From assembly GCF_018863195.1 (NCBI RefSeq), contig NZ_JAHKRT010000001.1, forward strand, positions 248,001-312,000: a stretch of DNA of 64,000 nucleotides, in the 5' to 3' direction. The notes beneath the pieces are model-generated. The model was not told the origin of the DNA and did not search any database. It saw only the letters and a program-made list of their open reading frames with translations. Shown here piece by piece: positions 35,543 to 44,688 of this stretch; positions within the stretch are counted from its first letter, which is position 1, and the number at the start of each line of letters is the position of its first letter. A program made the position numbers and the translations under genes. This stretch comes from Sphingomonas quercus (lineage in GTDB: Bacteria > Pseudomonadota > Alphaproteobacteria > Sphingomonadales > Sphingomonadaceae).

Positions 35543-37684
35543 ATGGAACTCGACGAAATCGCGGCGATCTTCTTCCTCGAATGCGACGAGGGCCTTGCCG
35601 CCATCGAGACGCATCTCGCCGTCTATGACCGGGACGATAGCGATCCCGAGACGATCAACACGATTTTCCGCGCCGTCCACTCGATCAAGGGGGGCGCCGG
35701 CGCCTTCGGTCATGAGCGGCTGCAGCACTTCGCCCACCATTACGAGACGGTGCTGGACGGCCTGCGCAACAACAAGTTCAGCGCCGACAAGCAGGTCCGC
35801 GCGATCCTGTTCGCCGCCTTCGATCTGCTGACCGATCACGTCCTCGCCGCCAAGGGCGAGCGCGACGTGCCGGACGATGCACGCGTGCTGGAGCAGCTCG
35901 ACGCCGTCGCCGAGGGCCGCCTGTCCTCCGCCGACGACGCCGCGGCCCCGGCGCCCGCCGCGCCCGAACCGGACGAGAACGGCTTCGTCGTCCAGGCCGT
36001 CGATCTCGGTGCCCTGTTCGACGAGCCCGCCGACAGCGGCCCTGCGCCGTGGAAGGTGGTTTTCAGGCCCGAGCAGCGCGCTCTCGACAACGGCCAGGAG
36101 CCTTCGCTGCTCGTCGCCGAGCTTTGCCAGATGGGCGGCAAGCTGATCGCAGTCGATCACGAGTCGCTGCCCGCGCTCGACGCCATCGCCGCCGACGAGA
36201 GCTATCTCGGCTGGACGCTGGAGCTGCCGGCCGATCTCGATCGCGATGAGATCCTCGGCGTGTTCGATTTCATTTCGCCGGCCTCGACGGTGATCGTCGA
36301 GCGCTCGGGCGAGCCAGCCGCCGCCGACACGCCGGCGGAGGCTGACGAGGCGGGCTTCGTCGTGACGCCGGTCTCGCTCGACGATTTTGATATCCCCGCC
36401 GCGGCCCCCGCCGCCGCGCCTGCGCCAGAGCTGAAGCCCACGCCGGCCGCGCCGGCTGCGCCGGCTGCGAAAGCCGCCCCGGCCGCGCCCGCCGCCGGCC
36501 CGTCGCCGACGATCCGCGTCGAACTCGACAAGCTCGATCGCCTGGTCAATCTCGTCGGCGAGCTGGTCATCACCCAGGCGATGCTGGCGCAGCGCCTGTC
36601 CGAAAGTGGCATCCCGACGCTCGACGAGCTGTCCGACCTCGATCACCTCACGCGCGAGCTGCAGGACAGCGCCATGTCGATCCGCGCGCAGCCGGTGAAG
36701 TCGGTGTTCAGCCGCGTGCCGCGCATCATCCGCGAGCTCGAGTCCGAGACCGGCAAGCGCGTCCGCCTCGAGGTCGAGGGCGAGATGACGGAGGTCGACA
36801 AGACCGTCGTCGAGCGCATTGGCGAGCCGCTCACCCACATGATCCGCAATGCCGTCGACCACGGCCTGGAGAAGCCCGAGGACCGCGTCGCCGCCGGCAA
36901 GAACCCGGAGGGCGTGGTGCGCCTCGCCGCCGAGCATCGCTCGGGTCGCATCGTCATCTCCGTCACCGATGACGGGCGCGGCATCAATACCGCCAAGGTG
37001 CGCGAGAAGGCGATCGAGCGCGGCATCATCACCGCCGATCAGCAGCTGTCGGAAGAGGAGCTGGAGAACCTGATCTTCGCGCCCGGCTTCTCGACGGCTG
37101 CGACCGTCTCCAACATCTCCGGCCGCGGCGTCGGCATGGACGTGGTGCGCAAGAATGTGCAGGCGCTGGGCGGCCGCATCCTCATCGCCAACCGGCCCGG
37201 CCAGGGCTCGACCTTCAGCCTCACCCTGCCGCTGACCCTCGCCATCCTCGACGGCATGATCGTCACCGTCGGCGGCCAGACCTATGTCATCCCGCTCACC
37301 CATATCGTCGAGAGCCTGCGCCCGCAGCCATCCGACATCCATCATCTCGGCCCGGACGCGATGGTGCTCAACGTGCGCGGCAACTACCTGCCGGTCCACA
37401 CCATCGGCCGCCTGCTCAGCGTTCCCGGCGCCCGCGCCCAGCCGACCGAGGCCGTGCTGGTCGTGGTCGAGACGGATGCCGGCCGCGCCGTGCTGATGGT
37501 CGACGACATTCAGGACCAGCGCCAGGTGGTGGTGAAGAGCCTCGAGGCGAATTATCAGCCGGTCGCCGGCATCACCGGCGCCACCATCCTCGGTGACGGC
37601 CGCGTCGCGCTGATCCTCGACGTCGAGGGCCTCGTCGCCCGCCACAACCAGATCGGCGGCGATTTCGAGATGCTCGCGGCATGA
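35543..37684 (+). CDS. cheA: chemotaxis histidine kinase CheA
   Basis: A 713-residue kinase that phosphorylates CheY and CheB on signals from receptors. The P1 domain carries phospho-acceptor His46 in AVHSIKGGAGAFG. Residues about 165-255 form a globular middle domain (WKVVFRP...), flanked by two similar linear motifs, GFVVQAVDL (147) and GFVVTPVSL (271). A Pro/Ala-rich linker leads to P3 dimerisation, the P4 ATPase (RNAVDHGLE, VTDDGRGIN, GRGVGMDVV, GQGSTFSL) and the CheW-like P5. The stop overlaps cheR by four bases. Confidence 0.96.
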   Translation: MELDEIAAIFFLECDEGLAAIETHLAVYDRDDSDPETINTIFRAVHSIKGGAGAFGHERLQHFAHHYETVLDGLRNNKFSADKQVRAILFAAFDLLTDHVLAAKGERDVPDDARVLEQLDAVAEGRLSSADDAAAPAPAAPEPDENGFVVQAVDLGALFDEPADSGPAPWKVVFRPEQRALDNGQEPSLLVAELCQMGGKLIAVDHESLPALDAIAADESYLGWTLELPADLDRDEILGVFDFISPASTVIVERSGEPAAADTPAEADEAGFVVTPVSLDDFDIPAAAPAAAPAPELKPTPAAPAAPAAKAAPAAPAAGPSPTIRVELDKLDRLVNLVGELVITQAMLAQRLSESGIPTLDELSDLDHLTRELQDSAMSIRAQPVKSVFSRVPRIIRELESETGKRVRLEVEGEMTEVDKTVVERIGEPLTHMIRNAVDHGLEKPEDRVAAGKNPEGVVRLAAEHRSGRIVISVTDDGRGINTAKVREKAIERGIITADQQLSEEELENLIFAPGFSTAATVSNISGRGVGMDVVRKNVQALGGRILIANRPGQGSTFSLTLPLTLAILDGMIVTVGGQTYVIPLTHIVESLRPQPSDIHHLGPDAMVLNVRGNYLPVHTIGRLLSVPGARAQPTEAVLVVVETDAGRAVLMVDDIQDQRQVVVKSLEANYQPVAGITGATILGDGRVALILDVEGLVARHNQIGGDFEMLAA

Positions 37685-38538
37685 GCGGCGCCGCCCTTCT
37701 CGACGCGCCTGCCGGGTCCTTCGCCTTCTCCAAGGCGGATTTCGCGGTGATCGCGCGCATCGTGCATTCGCAGGCCGGCATCACGCTCAACGAGAGCAAG
37801 ATGCAGCTGGTCTATTCGCGCCTCGCCAAGTTCGTGCGGGCGAAGGGGATGAGCGACTTCCACGACTATGTCGCCCTCATCCAGCAGGACAAGGAGGAGC
37901 GTCAGCGCGCGATCTTCGCGCTGACCACCAACCATACCCGCCTGTTCCGCGAGGATCACCATTTCACCCATTTCGAACAGGTGATGCGCCCGGCGATCCT
38001 GGCGGCTGCGGAAAGCGGCAAGCAGGTGCGGCTGTGGTCGTCCGCCTGCTCCAGCGGCGAGGAACCCTATAGCCTCGGCATGACCCTGCTCGGGTCCGAC
38101 CGCGCCGAGGCGCAGCGGCTGATCAACCGCAACGTCGCCATTCTCGCCACCGACCTTGCCCCGCATGTGCTGGCGACGGCACGCGCCGGCGCCTATCCCG
38201 CGACCGCTGCTTCCGACATTCCCGATCGCTATCGCAAGCTGTGGACCAGAATATCCGGCGATACGATGCAGATGGCGCCGGAGCTGATGACGCTGATCGC
38301 CTTCCGCCAGCTCAACCTGCTCGACGAATGGCCGATCAAGGTGAAGTTCGACGCGATCTTCTGCCGCAATGTCATGATCTATTTCGACGACGCCGTGAAA
38401 TCGCGCCTGATCGAGCGCTTCGCCGAGCGGCTGGCGCCGGGCGGCTACCTCTATATCGGCCATTCCGAGCGGCTGGTCGGCCCCGCCACCAATCGCTTCG
38501 TGCCCGCCGGCCAGACGATCTACAGGAGCGTCGCATGA
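37681..38538 (+). CDS. cheR: chemotaxis protein methyltransferase CheR
   Basis: A 285-residue SAM-dependent enzyme that methylates receptor glutamates. The N-terminal helical domain is followed by the Rossmann-fold domain with LTTNHTRLFREDHHF, WSSACSSGEEPYSLGM (SAM binding), ILATDLAPHVLATARAGAYP and IFCRNVMIYFD. It overlaps cheA by four bases (ATGA) and cheB by four bases, so the three are translationally coupled. The neighbouring receptor ends in a matching xWxxF docking motif. Confidence 0.96.
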   Translation: MSGAALLDAPAGSFAFSKADFAVIARIVHSQAGITLNESKMQLVYSRLAKFVRAKGMSDFHDYVALIQQDKEERQRAIFALTTNHTRLFREDHHFTHFEQVMRPAILAAAESGKQVRLWSSACSSGEEPYSLGMTLLGSDRAEAQRLINRNVAILATDLAPHVLATARAGAYPATAASDIPDRYRKLWTRISGDTMQMAPELMTLIAFRQLNLLDEWPIKVKFDAIFCRNVMIYFDDAVKSRLIERFAERLAPGGYLYIGHSERLVGPATNRFVPAGQTIYRSVA

Positions 38539-39566
38539 AGCCGATCCGGGCCATGATCGTCGATGACAGCCCGACGATGCGCGCGATGGTCGCCCATCTG
38601 CTGACGCTCGATCCGGGCATCGAGGTGGTCGGCGCCGCCGCCGAACCGGCGCAGGCGCGCGCGATGATCAAGGAACTCAATCCCGACGTGCTGACGCTCG
38701 ACATCGAGATGCCGGGCATGAACGGCATCGACTTCCTCGAGAAGATCATGACGCTCAGGCCGATGCCAGTGGTGATGGTCTCTACCCTCACCCAGCGCGG
38801 CGCCGAGGCGACGATCCGCGCGCTCGAACTCGGCGCCTTCGATTGCTATGCCAAGCCGCAGCGCGTCGGCAGCGACGGCGGCAAGCTTGCCAGCATCGTC
38901 CGCCACGCCGCCACCTCCGGCCGACGCGGTGCCTCCCTCCGGTTGCCGACAGTGTCCCAGGCGCGCGCGGCCACCCCGTCGCAGGATTATCGCCCGGCCG
39001 CGAACACGATGATCGCGGTCGGCTCGTCCACCGGCGGCGTCGAGGCGCTGCTGACGCTGTTCCGCGGCTTCCCGGCCAATTGCCCGCCGACCGTGGTCGT
39101 CCAGCATTTCCCGGCCGGCTACACGACCAGCTTCGCCCAGCGTCTTGACCGCAGCTGCGCGCCCACCGTCGTGGAGGCGCAGAACGGCATGACGCTGATG
39201 GAGGGCCATATCTACATCGCGCCGAGCGGGCCCCAGCATACCGAGGTGATCGGCACGGCCTCGCCGCGCCTGCGCACGCTGCCCGGTGATCCGGTGAGCG
39301 GCCATCGCCCGTCGGTGGATGTGCTGTTCCGCTCGGTGGCGAAGATGCCGATGCGTTCGGTCGGCGTGATCCTCACCGGCATGGGCCAGGATGGCGCCGC
39401 CGGCCTGCTCGACATGCGCCGTGCGGGCGCGCGCACCATCGGACAGGATGAGGCGAGCTGCGTCGTCTACGGCATGCCCAACGCCGCCCATGCCATGGGC
39501 GCGGTCGAAAAGCAGCTTCCTCTCGGCCAGATCGCGGAAAGGGCGCTTGAACTATGTCGGGCATGA
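38535..39566 (+). CDS. cheB: protein-glutamate methylesterase CheB
   Basis: A 343-residue response-regulator enzyme that removes receptor methyl groups when phosphorylated by CheA. The receiver domain has DD at 10-11 and Asp56 in LTLDIEMPG. The esterase domain carries the Ser in AVGSSTGGVEALL, the His in VVQHFPAGYTTSFAQRLD and the Asp in LTGMGQDGAAGL. PSVDVLFRSVA and GMPNAA are also conserved. The frame upstream of MKPIRAM is a shadow of cheR. Confidence 0.96.
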   Translation: MKPIRAMIVDDSPTMRAMVAHLLTLDPGIEVVGAAAEPAQARAMIKELNPDVLTLDIEMPGMNGIDFLEKIMTLRPMPVVMVSTLTQRGAEATIRALELGAFDCYAKPQRVGSDGGKLASIVRHAATSGRRGASLRLPTVSQARAATPSQDYRPAANTMIAVGSSTGGVEALLTLFRGFPANCPPTVVVQHFPAGYTTSFAQRLDRSCAPTVVEAQNGMTLMEGHIYIAPSGPQHTEVIGTASPRLRTLPGDPVSGHRPSVDVLFRSVAKMPMRSVGVILTGMGQDGAAGLLDMRRAGARTIGQDEASCVVYGMPNAAHAMGAVEKQLPLGQIAERALELCRA

Positions 39567-40147
39567 CGCGCACCTCCGCCGGCACGGCCCTTGGCGGCCT
39601 GCGCCAGGACGGCTTTCGCTATGTGAACATCGTCCAGGGCAATCGCGGCGTGTCGCGCGATCCGCAGACGATGTTCACCACCGTGCTGGGCAGCTGCGTC
39701 GCCGCCTGCCTGTTCGATCCGGACGCGAAGATCGGCGGCATGAACCACTTCCTCCTCGCCGAGCCGGACGAGGACCAGCATGTCGATGCCGTCGCCGCCC
39801 AGCGCTACGGCGTGCATGCGATGGAGCTGCTCATCAACGAGATGCTGCAGGTCGGCGCCGATCGCCGGCGCCTGCGCGGGCATCTCTATGGTGGCGCCAA
39901 CCTCCACGCCGGCATGCGTGCCATCGGCACCAGCAATGCCGAGTTCGCCATCCGTTTCCTGCGTGACGAGGGCATCCCCCTCATGGCGCAGAATCTCGGC
40001 GGCACCGCGGCGCGGCGCGTCGATTTCCAGCCTGCCCACGGCCGCGCCCGCTGCCGCATCGTGCAGGACACCGTCGCCGACGAGGTGCCACGCCGCGTCG
40101 CCCCCATCCGCCCCGCCGCCCCGTCCGGCGACCTCGAACTCTTTTGA
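39554..40147 (+). CDS. cheD: chemoreceptor glutamine deamidase CheD
   Basis: A 197-residue protein that deamidates receptor glutamines and often interacts with CheY-type phosphatases. The catalytic Cys is in TVLGSCVAACLFD and the His in GGMNHFLLAEP. HLYGGANLHAGM is also characteristic. The start overlaps the end of cheB by 13 bases. A downstream ATG (MTRTS, fourth codon) is an alternative start. Its presence shows a full adaptation set of CheR, CheB and CheD; no CheC or CheX partner was seen. Confidence 0.94.
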   Translation: MSGMTRTSAGTALGGLRQDGFRYVNIVQGNRGVSRDPQTMFTTVLGSCVAACLFDPDAKIGGMNHFLLAEPDEDQHVDAVAAQRYGVHAMELLINEMLQVGADRRRLRGHLYGGANLHAGMRAIGTSNAEFAIRFLRDEGIPLMAQNLGGTAARRVDFQPAHGRARCRIVQDTVADEVPRRVAPIRPAAPSGDLELF

Positions 40148-40168
40148 TCGCATACCGGAGCCAGACCA

Positions 40169-40534
40169 ATGTCCCGAACCATCATGACCGTGGATGATTC
40201 GCCCAGCATGCGCGCGCTGCTCCGCAATGCGCTCGCTGCCCAGGGCTATACCGTCGCCGAGGCCGAGGACGGCGTCGACGCGCTGGAGCGGATCGACGCA
40301 TCCGCCCCCGATCTCGTCATCACCGACATCAACATGCCCCGCATGGATGGCTTCGGCCTGATCGAGGCGTTGCGCGGGCGCTCGGCCTATGCCGGCACGC
40401 CGATCCTGGTCCTCACCACCGAATTCTCCGACGAGAAGAAGGCGCGCGCCCGCAACGCCGGCGCCACCGGCTGGATCGTCAAGCCCTTCCACCCCGACAA
40501 GCTGGCCTCGGCGATCCGCCGCGTCCTGCTGTAA
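40169..40534 (+). CDS. cheY: chemotaxis response regulator CheY
   Basis: A 121-residue single-domain receiver. The acidic pair is Asp9-Asp10 (TVDDSPSMR), the phospho-acceptor is Asp53 (ITDINMP), and the Thr/Lys switch residues are in VLTTEFSDEKK and VKPFHP. It probably binds the flagellar motor switch once phosphorylated by CheA, though receivers in alphaproteobacteria can also be phosphate sinks. It lies 21 bp after cheD. Confidence 0.94.
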   Translation: MSRTIMTVDDSPSMRALLRNALAAQGYTVAEAEDGVDALERIDASAPDLVITDINMPRMDGFGLIEALRGRSAYAGTPILVLTTEFSDEKKARARNAGATGWIVKPFHPDKLASAIRRVLL

Positions 40535-40558
40535 CGCCCCAGAGAGGAGCCGCACCCC

Positions 40559-41011
40559 ATGTCCCGTCAGCTCATCACCTTCGAACTGGGCGAACAGTCG
40601 CTCGGCGTCGATATCATGGCGATCCGTGAAATCCGCGCCTGGTCGCCGGCGACCCCGCTGCCCAACGTGCCGGCGCACGTCCGCGGCGTCGTCAACCTGC
40701 GCGGCGTCGTGCTGCCGGTGCTCGATCTGTCGATGCGCCTCGGCTGGGGCCTGACCGATCCGAGCGCGCGCCACGTCATCATCGTCGTGCGCATCGGCGA
40801 CCAGCTCCAGGGTGTCATCGTCGATGCCGTCAACGACATCGTCACGATCCGCGAGGAGCATATGCAACCGCTGCCGGATGTCGGCTCCAACGAGGCTTCG
40901 GGCTTCCTCGAAGGACTGGCGACGGTCGACGATCGCATGATCCTCGTCCTCGACCTCGAAAAGCTGACGACCGAGATCAAGACGTCTGCCTCGCTGGCGG
41001 AAGCCGCCTGA
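40559..41011 (+). CDS. cheW: chemotaxis coupling protein CheW
   Basis: A 150-residue SH3-like adaptor that links receptors to CheA. Typical segments are FELGEQSLGVDIMAIREIR, LPNVPAHVRGVVNLRGVVLPVLDL and VIVDAVNDIVTI. AGAGAGGAG lies upstream of its ATG, and the gap from cheY is 24 bp. A strong GC hairpin lies just after the stop, before the last gene of the cluster. Confidence 0.95.
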   Translation: MSRQLITFELGEQSLGVDIMAIREIRAWSPATPLPNVPAHVRGVVNLRGVVLPVLDLSMRLGWGLTDPSARHVIIVVRIGDQLQGVIVDAVNDIVTIREEHMQPLPDVGSNEASGFLEGLATVDDRMILVLDLEKLTTEIKTSASLAEAA

Positions 41012-41014
41012 CCG

Positions 41015-41037
41015 GCCGGCCCCGGGGTGGGGCCGGC
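41015..41037 (+). terminator. hairpin after cheW
   Basis: GCCGGCCCC and GGGGCCGGC form a perfect 9-bp stem with a GGGGT loop, starting four bases after the cheW stop. There is no U run. It may limit read-through to the following gene or protect the message's 3' end. Confidence 0.5.
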
Positions 41038-41071
41038 AGGAGAATATAACGTCTAGTCTCGGAGCCTTGTC

Positions 41072-41419
41072 GTGGCTGAGTTGCTTCATTCCGGCTTTTC
41101 CACCGTCGTCGGCGATCATTCCGTGCGGTCCGTGATCGCCAACGAAATCCTGACGGCGCGCCGCCTGATCGAGACGCTCGGCGCCGAGCTTTGCCGCGAT
41201 CCGGCGATCACCGCGCGTCACGGCGAAGCCCTCCAGCAGCTTGATCTCGCCGCTCAGCTCATCGAACAGGCGGCCCGGCTGCTGCGCATGGAGGGGGACA
41301 TGGCCCGTGCGCTCGACGCCGTGACGCTGGAGGCGATGCGTGCCCGCATCGCCAGCGCGCTCGCCATCGCCGATCACGACCCGGCCCCCGCGGTGGCGCA
41401 GGAGGACGAGTTCTGGTGA
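41072..41419 (+). CDS. unknown protein at the end of the chemotaxis cluster
   Basis: A 115-residue protein of no recognised family, starting at GTG with GGAG ten bases upstream. It looks mostly alpha-helical: NEILTARRLIETLGAEL, GEALQQLDLAAQLIEQAARLLRMEG and LEAMRARIASALAIA read as amphipathic helices. A short acidic tail ends EDEFW. There is no signal peptide or membrane segment. Its place 60 bp after cheW, co-directional, suggests a cytoplasmic helper of the array or of CheY, but nothing in the sequence proves it. It does not match the CheZ motif. Confidence 0.6.
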   Translation: MAELLHSGFSTVVGDHSVRSVIANEILTARRLIETLGAELCRDPAITARHGEALQQLDLAAQLIEQAARLLRMEGDMARALDAVTLEAMRARIASALAIADHDPAPAVAQEDEFW

Positions 41420-41516
41420 GAAGCCGCATTCGCCTGAATAGCCATCGAGCAGGCCGAAGCCTCGTCTCAGGGCGAACGGTTTAACTTCGGGCGCGCAAGC
41501 CCTAAAGCCCCGGACG

Positions 41517-42446
41517 ATGACCGAGATCGTCCCCCTCTCCGACGAAGCCGTCGCCCGCGCCGCCGCGCTGATCCGCGACGGCCAGCCGGTCGCGGTGCCG
41601 ACCGAGACGGTGTACGGCCTTGCCGCCGACGCTACCAATGGCGTCGCGGTCGCTGCCATCTATGCCGCCAAGGGGCGGCCGAGCTTCAATCCGCTGATCG
41701 TCCATGTCCCCGACGCCGGGGCGGCATCGGCCATCGCAGTGCTGGACGGCCCGGCGCGGCGGTTGGCCGAGGCTTTCTGGCCCGGGCCGCTGACCCTCGT
41801 GTTGCCGGCGCGCGTGGACGGGCCCGTCGCCGCCCTGACCCGCGCCGGCCTGCCCACCGTGGCGGTGCGCGCGCCGGCCCACCGGGCGATGCGCAGCCTG
41901 CTGGCGGCGAGCGGCCGCCCGCTCGCCGCGCCATCGGCCAACGCCTCCGGCACGATCAGCCCGACCCGCGCCGAGCATGTCGCGCGCTCGCTCGACGGGC
42001 GCATCCCGCTGATCATTGATGACGGGCCGTGCGCGCTCGGGCTTGAATCGACGATCGCGCGGGTGATGCACGACGGGATCGCGCTGCTCCGCCCCGGCCC
42101 GGTCGCCATCGACACGCTGGCAGAGGCGGCCGGCCTGCCGGTCGTGCGCGCGCCAGCGGGCGTTCAGGCGCCCGGCCAGCTCGCCAGCCACTATGCGCCG
42201 GCCGCCGCGGTGCGCCTTGACGCCACCGCGCGGCGGGAAGGCGAATGGCTGATCGGCTTCGGGGCGGTAGCCGGGGACGACACGCTGTCGGCGGACGGCG
42301 ACCTCGTCGAGGCGGCCTGCCGCCTGTTCGACGCCCTCCACCGCGCCGATCTCAGCGGTCGCCCGATCGCCGTCGCGCCCATTCCGGCGACCGGCCTGGG
42401 CGCGGCGATCAACGACCGGCTGGGCCGCGCGGCAGCCGAGCGGTAG
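41517..42446 (+). CDS. tsaC: L-threonylcarbamoyladenylate synthase (Sua5-type)
   Basis: A 309-residue enzyme making threonylcarbamoyl-AMP for the t6A37 modification of ANN-decoding tRNAs. The YrdC/Sua5 domain spans about residues 8-200: VPTETVYGLAADA, KGRPSFNPLIVHV, FWPGPLTLVL, VAVRAPAH, APSANASGTISPTRAEHV and ESTI. The C-terminal Sua5 domain follows, opening with the linker PGQLASHYAP, so this is the long two-domain type rather than short TsaC. It is probably independent of the che cluster, with 97 bp between. Confidence 0.94.
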   Translation: MTEIVPLSDEAVARAAALIRDGQPVAVPTETVYGLAADATNGVAVAAIYAAKGRPSFNPLIVHVPDAGAASAIAVLDGPARRLAEAFWPGPLTLVLPARVDGPVAALTRAGLPTVAVRAPAHRAMRSLLAASGRPLAAPSANASGTISPTRAEHVARSLDGRIPLIIDDGPCALGLESTIARVMHDGIALLRPGPVAIDTLAEAAGLPVVRAPAGVQAPGQLASHYAPAAAVRLDATARREGEWLIGFGAVAGDDTLSADGDLVEAACRLFDALHRADLSGRPIAVAPIPATGLGAAINDRLGRAAAER

Positions 42447-42469
42447 GCACCAGTGGTAGCCGGGGAGGT

Positions 42470-43405
42470 CTAGGCCCCGAGCAACCCCAGACACCAGAGC
42501 AGCACCGACTTCTGCGCATGCAGCCGGTTCTCCGCCTCGTCCCAGATCGCCGAGGCCGGACCGTCGATCACCGCGTCGACCACCTCTTCGCCGCGATGCG
42601 CCGGCAGGCAGTGGAGAAACACCGCTTTCGGATCGGCGCCGGCCATCAGCTCCGGCGTCACCTGATAAGGCTGCATCGCCGCGATCTTCTCGGCCGCATC
42701 CGCCTGGCCCATCGAGATCCAGGTATCGGTGACGACGACATTGGCATCGGCGACCGCGCGCACCGGATCGCGGATGATCTCGACCCTGGCGCCGCGTTCA
42801 GCCGCCTTGGCGAGCACCGCCACGTCCGGATCATAGCCCGGCGGGCAGGCGGCGCGCACCTCGAAGCCCATCAGCCCGGCCGCCTCGACGATCGAGTGGA
42901 GGACGTTGTTGCCGTCGCCCAGCCACGCCCAGCGCGAGCCGGGCAAGGCCACGCCATGCTCGATCACCGTCAGCAGGTCGGCCATGATCTGGCACGGGTG
43001 GCTGAAATCGGTGAGGCCGTTGATCACCGGCACGGTGGCGTGGCGCGCCATCTCGACCAGCTTCTCGTGATCGTCGGTGCGGATCATGATCGCGTCGACA
43101 TAGCGGGAGAGCACCCGCGCGGTGTCAGCGATGGTCTCGCCGCGACCGATCTGCATTGAGCCCGCGTCCATCACGATCGTCGTGCCGCCCAATTGCCGCA
43201 TCGCCATGTCGAACGAGACGCGGGTGCGCGTCGAATTCTTCTCGAAGATCATCGCCAGCGTGCGGCCGGCAAGCGGGGCGTCGCCATCGACGCGGCCCTT
43301 CGGCCAGCCGGCGCGCGCCGCCTTGCGCTCGATGGCGTCATTGATCATCGCCGCCATGGCGAAGCCGCCGGCGTCGGACAGGTCGAGGAAATGCCGCGCC
43401 CCCAT
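42470..43405 (-). CDS. argF: ornithine carbamoyltransferase
   Basis: A 311-residue enzyme forming citrulline from ornithine and carbamoyl phosphate. The carbamoyl-phosphate motif is [13 protein letters not shown] (residues about 54-66). [11 protein letters not shown] and the ornithine-side motif [11 protein letters not shown] are intact, and WISMGQ is the SMG-loop equivalent. The ATG shares one base with the argD stop; a GTG immediately upstream is possible. It follows argD in a two-gene arginine unit. Confidence 0.95.
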   Translation of the reverse strand: MGARHFLDLSDAGGFAMAAMINDAIERKAARAGWPKGRVDGDAPLAGRTLAMIFEKNSTRTRVSFDMAMRQLGGTTIVMDAGSMQIGRGETIADTARVLSRYVDAIMIRTDDHEKLVEMARHATVPVINGLTDFSHPCQIMADLLTVIEHGVALPGSRWAWLGDGNNVLHSIVEAAGLMGFEVRAACPPGYDPDVAVLAKAAERGARVEIIRDPVRAVADANVVVTDTWISMGQADAAEKIAAMQPYQVTPELMAGADPKAVFLHCLPAHRGEEVVDAVIDGPASAIWDEAENRLHAQKSVLLWCLGLLGA

Positions 43406-44595
43406 CACGCCTGCTCCTCCGGCGCATAGCTCCGCGCCGCATCCGAGAGCTTGCCGATGAACTCGTCGATGTGGCTCTGCTCGATGATCAGCGGCGGCAG
43501 CACGCGCACCACATTATCCCCCGCCGACACCGTCAGCAGGCCATGATTGTCGCGCAGATGGGCGACGAAGGCGCGGCTGTCGGTCTTCAGCTTGAGGCCG
43601 AGCATCAGGCCCATGCCGCGCACCTCCTGGAACAGGTGATCGTGATTGGGGATCATCTGCTCGAGCGCCTGGCGCAGCCGCGCGCCCATCGTCCGGACAT
43701 TCTCGAGGAAGCCCGGCTCCAGCACCACGTCGAGCACCGCCTCGCCCACCGCCATGGCCAGCGGATTGCCGCCATAAGTGGAGCCGTGGGTGCCGATGGT
43801 CATGCCCTTGGCGGCCTTTTCAGTGGCGAGACAGGCGCCGAGCGGGAAGCCCGCGCCGATGCCCTTGGCCACCGCCATGATGTCCGGGACGATGCCATAT
43901 TGCTCATGCGCGAAGAAGGTGCCGGTACGGGCATAGCCGCACTGCACCTCGTCCAGCACCACCAGCAGCCCGTGCTCATCGGCCAGACGGCGCAGGCCCT
44001 GGAGGAACTCAGGCGTTGCCGGCGTCAGCCCGCCTTCGCCCTGGATCGGCTCGATCAGGAAGCCGGCGGTGGTGGCGTCGATCGCCGCCTCGACCGCGGC
44101 GAGATCGCCGAACGGGAGCACCTCGAAGCCCGGCAGCAGCGGCTCGAAGCCGTCGCGCATCTTCGGCTGGTCGGTGGCCGAGATGGTGCCGAGCGTGCGG
44201 CCGTGGAAAGCGTTCTTGAAGGTGATCAGCTTCACCCGCTCCGGATGGCCATCGGCATAATGATAGCGGCGCGCCGTCTTGATCGCGCATTCCACTGCCT
44301 CGGCGCCGGAGTTGGTGAAGAACACCGTGTCGGCGAAGGTCGCGTCCACCAGCCGCTGCGCGAAATGCTCGCCCTGCGGGCTGCCATAGAGGTTGGAGAC
44401 GTGCATCAGCGTCGCCGCCTGCTCGGCGATCGCGCCGACCAGCTTCGGATGGCCATGGCCCAGCAGGTTGACGGCAATGCCCGAGGCGAAGTCGAGATAG
44501 CGCTCGCCCTGCTCGCCGATCAGGTAGCAGCCCTCGCCTCGCACCGGACGCACCCCGCACCGCGGATAGACGGGCATGAGGGGCGTGATGGCCAT
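43405..44595 (-). CDS. argD: acetylornithine aminotransferase
   Basis: A 396-residue class III PLP aminotransferase. The PLP lysine is in [14 protein letters not shown], with the upstream acid in [33 protein letters not shown] and [10 protein letters not shown] are characteristic. It converts N-acetylglutamate semialdehyde to N-acetylornithine, and may also act as succinyldiaminopimelate aminotransferase, as in E. coli. It begins the argD-argF unit; a terminator for the preceding gene lies just upstream of its start. Confidence 0.94.
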   Translation of the reverse strand: MAITPLMPVYPRCGVRPVRGEGCYLIGEQGERYLDFASGIAVNLLGHGHPKLVGAIAEQAATLMHVSNLYGSPQGEHFAQRLVDATFADTVFFTNSGAEAVECAIKTARRYHYADGHPERVKLITFKNAFHGRTLGTISATDQPKMRDGFEPLLPGFEVLPFGDLAAVEAAIDATTAGFLIEPIQGEGGLTPATPEFLQGLRRLADEHGLLVVLDEVQCGYARTGTFFAHEQYGIVPDIMAVAKGIGAGFPLGACLATEKAAKGMTIGTHGSTYGGNPLAMAVGEAVLDVVLEPGFLENVRTMGARLRQALEQMIPNHDHLFQEVRGMGLMLGLKLKTDSRAFVAHLRDNHGLLTVSAGDNVVRVLPPLIIEQSHIDEFIGKLSDAARSYAPEEQA

Positions 44596-44636
44596 TGGCG
44601 GGGCACTCCTGAGAAAGAACCGTGAAAACGCGAAAA

Positions 44637-44656
44637 GGCGGCCCGTCCGGGCCGCC
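44637..44656 (-). terminator. terminator of the ABC-2 permease gene
   Basis: GGCGGCCC-GTCC-GGGCCGCC is a perfect 8-bp stem with a four-base loop. On the minus strand it is followed by TTTT. It lies 32 bases after the permease stop and 41 before argD, separating the two units. Confidence 0.85.
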
Positions 44657-44688
44657 CTGTCACGAGGTCGCGCTATAGCGTCGTCACC

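Noticed and set aside
36410-36500. Short GC-rich tandem patterns in cheA and in gcrA (45890-45990) that look like repeats
   Set aside because: They are Pro/Ala-rich linker codons, not CRISPR or mobile repeats.
35198-37645. 815-codon open frame on the minus strand across cheA
   Set aside because: It is the in-register antisense of cheA; high-GC codon use leaves such frames open. The predicted protein is low-complexity and charged with no family features.
39467-41659. 730-codon minus-strand frame across cheD, cheY and cheW
   Set aside because: Crosses several real genes in antisense and has no coding signature.
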